In this document: piece by piece, positions 63,001 through 64,000 of the stretch
Layout: each line of letters opens with the position of its first letter
Numbering within the stretch: the stretch's first letter is position 1
Origin: Yamagishiella unicocca
Lineage: Eukaryota; Chlorophyta; Chlorophyceae; Chlamydomonadales; Volvocaceae
DNA length: 64,000 nt
Direction of reading: 5' to 3'
Assembly: GCA_003116995.1 (NCBI GenBank)
Contig: BDSL01000016.1
Span: 930,001-994,000 of the forward strand
The notes under the pieces: generated by a model
What the model saw: only the letters and a program-made list of their open reading frames with translations
Told to the model about the DNA's origin: nothing
Databases searched by the model: none
Made by a program: the position numbers and the translations under genes

Positions 63001-64000
63001 AGGCCTAACTGGAGTTCTGGAACCACTTGGAAGTTACCACAACATCGATGCGCGGCGTGTTTCCTTTCAGTGCACACCCCTGTCCCGGCCGCCCTTGCTG
63101 TGCTCACTTGGACTTAAAGTCCGCCAGGAAGAACTCCGTCATGTCCTCAGTGAAGCGGATGTTGTTCATGCACGGAAGCTTGCCCGTCATCAGCAAGGCG
63201 CTCATCAGAGGCCAGCCTGGCGGGTCGGCAAATTACATTCCGCGCAGTTAGTTTGGCACAAGCTTCTCCAGCGGCCATCGAGCAAAGTGCCGCCACAGGC
63301 GATTAAGACAAGGCACTGGGCAAGCAAGGCGAGGCGTGCAATAGCGAACAACATGGGCGGCAGTGATGCTGCAGGTAAAGCGGGACACGGTCTACTCACC
63401 AATCGCGATCAGCAGCACCCCGGGCAACCCCAGGCCCAGGGTGAGAGCCAGATGCGGGCCCTCGTAGCACTCGAGCGCGAAATCCTGCGACCAGACTCGA
63501 TCCGTCTGCAACCCAAGGCCAGCCTGTGACAGCCACACATTTGGAGGGCGGGCAGATGAACTTCCAGAGATGGAACATACGACAACATATCTCTGGCGGA
63601 ATCATGTAACTCGAGCATAATTAATGGGAGGTTCAACTCGAAGGTAATTATGGGAGGTTTGTACAATACATAGCGTACAATACATAGCACACGTTCACCG
63701 CATCCAGGGGACACGCGATAAGCTGTTTTGCTAGGGGAGGGTTAAGGAGTGTCATTGGCACCAGGAGTGTCTAGGAACAGCAGGGCTCACTTACCGCAAG
63801 CGGGTTGACGGTGGACAATGAGTTGACGTCCACGCAGTTGAAGATGGTCATTAGTGACTGTACGACTGATGGGTAGAAGAAGAAAAATATCGTGATGAAC
63901 GTTACAATAAGCTGGCGGCCTAAGTAAGTGTCCAAGTGCATTGCGAACGTAGGCATCCGCAAGTGCCGCTTCCGACGCTTCTTCGTCACGCGCTTCGCAT
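60082..64000 (-). CDS. multi-TM TRP-like membrane protein, C-terminal part (5' end outside window)
   Basis: Exons 64000-63795 (partial), 63523-63400, 63216-63108, 62760-62631, 62406-62294, 62049-61953, 61812-61678 and 60753-60082 are phase-consistent from the second on; the first ends in phase 0. Hydrophobic helices appear in QLIVTFITIFFFFYPSVVQS (followed by LMTIFNCVDV), LALTLGLGLPGVLLIAIGWP, WWESVVMLRKLFIAVIVTLV, VQLLLVICVLVIAT, LFSLGTLLTTLYLSLYFGF and ITISVLILAVNVSMVAVFVY. A short basic region (ETRRKLTAAEVRYHK) and a Ser/Pro-rich cytoplasmic tail of about 223 residues follow. The order 'yP-vvqslm-iF-C', 'GPHLAL-LGLPG', 'WWE-VVMLRKL' matches the membrane half of large algal TRP/polycystin-like surface proteins, whose extracellular half would be to the right. 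Ion conduction is inferred, not shown. Additional small exons between 61678 and 60753 cannot be excluded. Confidence 0.75.

Overview
This window is nuclear DNA of a green alga, most likely a volvocine relative of Chlamydomonas and Volvox. The evidence is dense small introns with GT..AG borders, short exons with consistent phases, TGTAA poly(A) signals after several genes, Ala/Gly/Ser/Gln-rich low-complexity inserts in conserved enzymes, a plastid-type precursor, and an extracellular protein with scavenger-receptor (SRCR) domains. There is no sign of operons, bacterial ribosome sites, CRISPR or viral genes. All models were built by reading splice sites and phases by eye, without transcript data.

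Layout: a small plastid membrane protein (+, 1293-1786); an EF-hand protein with a long disordered tail (-, 7051-2773); a CxxCxGxG zinc-centre/coiled-coil protein (-, 10156-8564); an in-frame fusion of an SPF30/SMNDC1-like helical N-terminus to a METTL16-type U6 snRNA/mRNA m6A methyltransferase (+, 11325-16587); a beta-amylase of about 1150 residues split by two low-complexity insertions (+, 18136-23554); V-ATPase subunit e (+, 25612-26065) convergent with ZNHIT1/SWC6 (-, 28084-26138); a TKL-like pseudokinase (+, 29225-32444); a gene-poor repeat-bearing stretch (32.4-37.5 kb); a secreted Kazal-protease-Pro-rich-6xSRCR protein (+, 37537-47925) whose introns hold minisatellites and a large fold-back repeat; a Q-rich F-box/leucine-rich protein (-, 56017-49062); an unidentified ORF (-, 57648-57133); and the 3' part of a multi-TM TRP-like membrane protein running off the right edge (-, 64000-60082).

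The genes do not form one pathway. The most unusual are the splicing-factor/RNA-methyltransferase fusion, the beta-amylase with an insertion as large as its own catalytic domain, and the secreted polypeptide joining a protease, a Kazal inhibitor-type domain and six SRCR modules. The SRCR gene's introns are rich in repeats whose units (42 and 15 bp) preserve reading frame next to splice sites.
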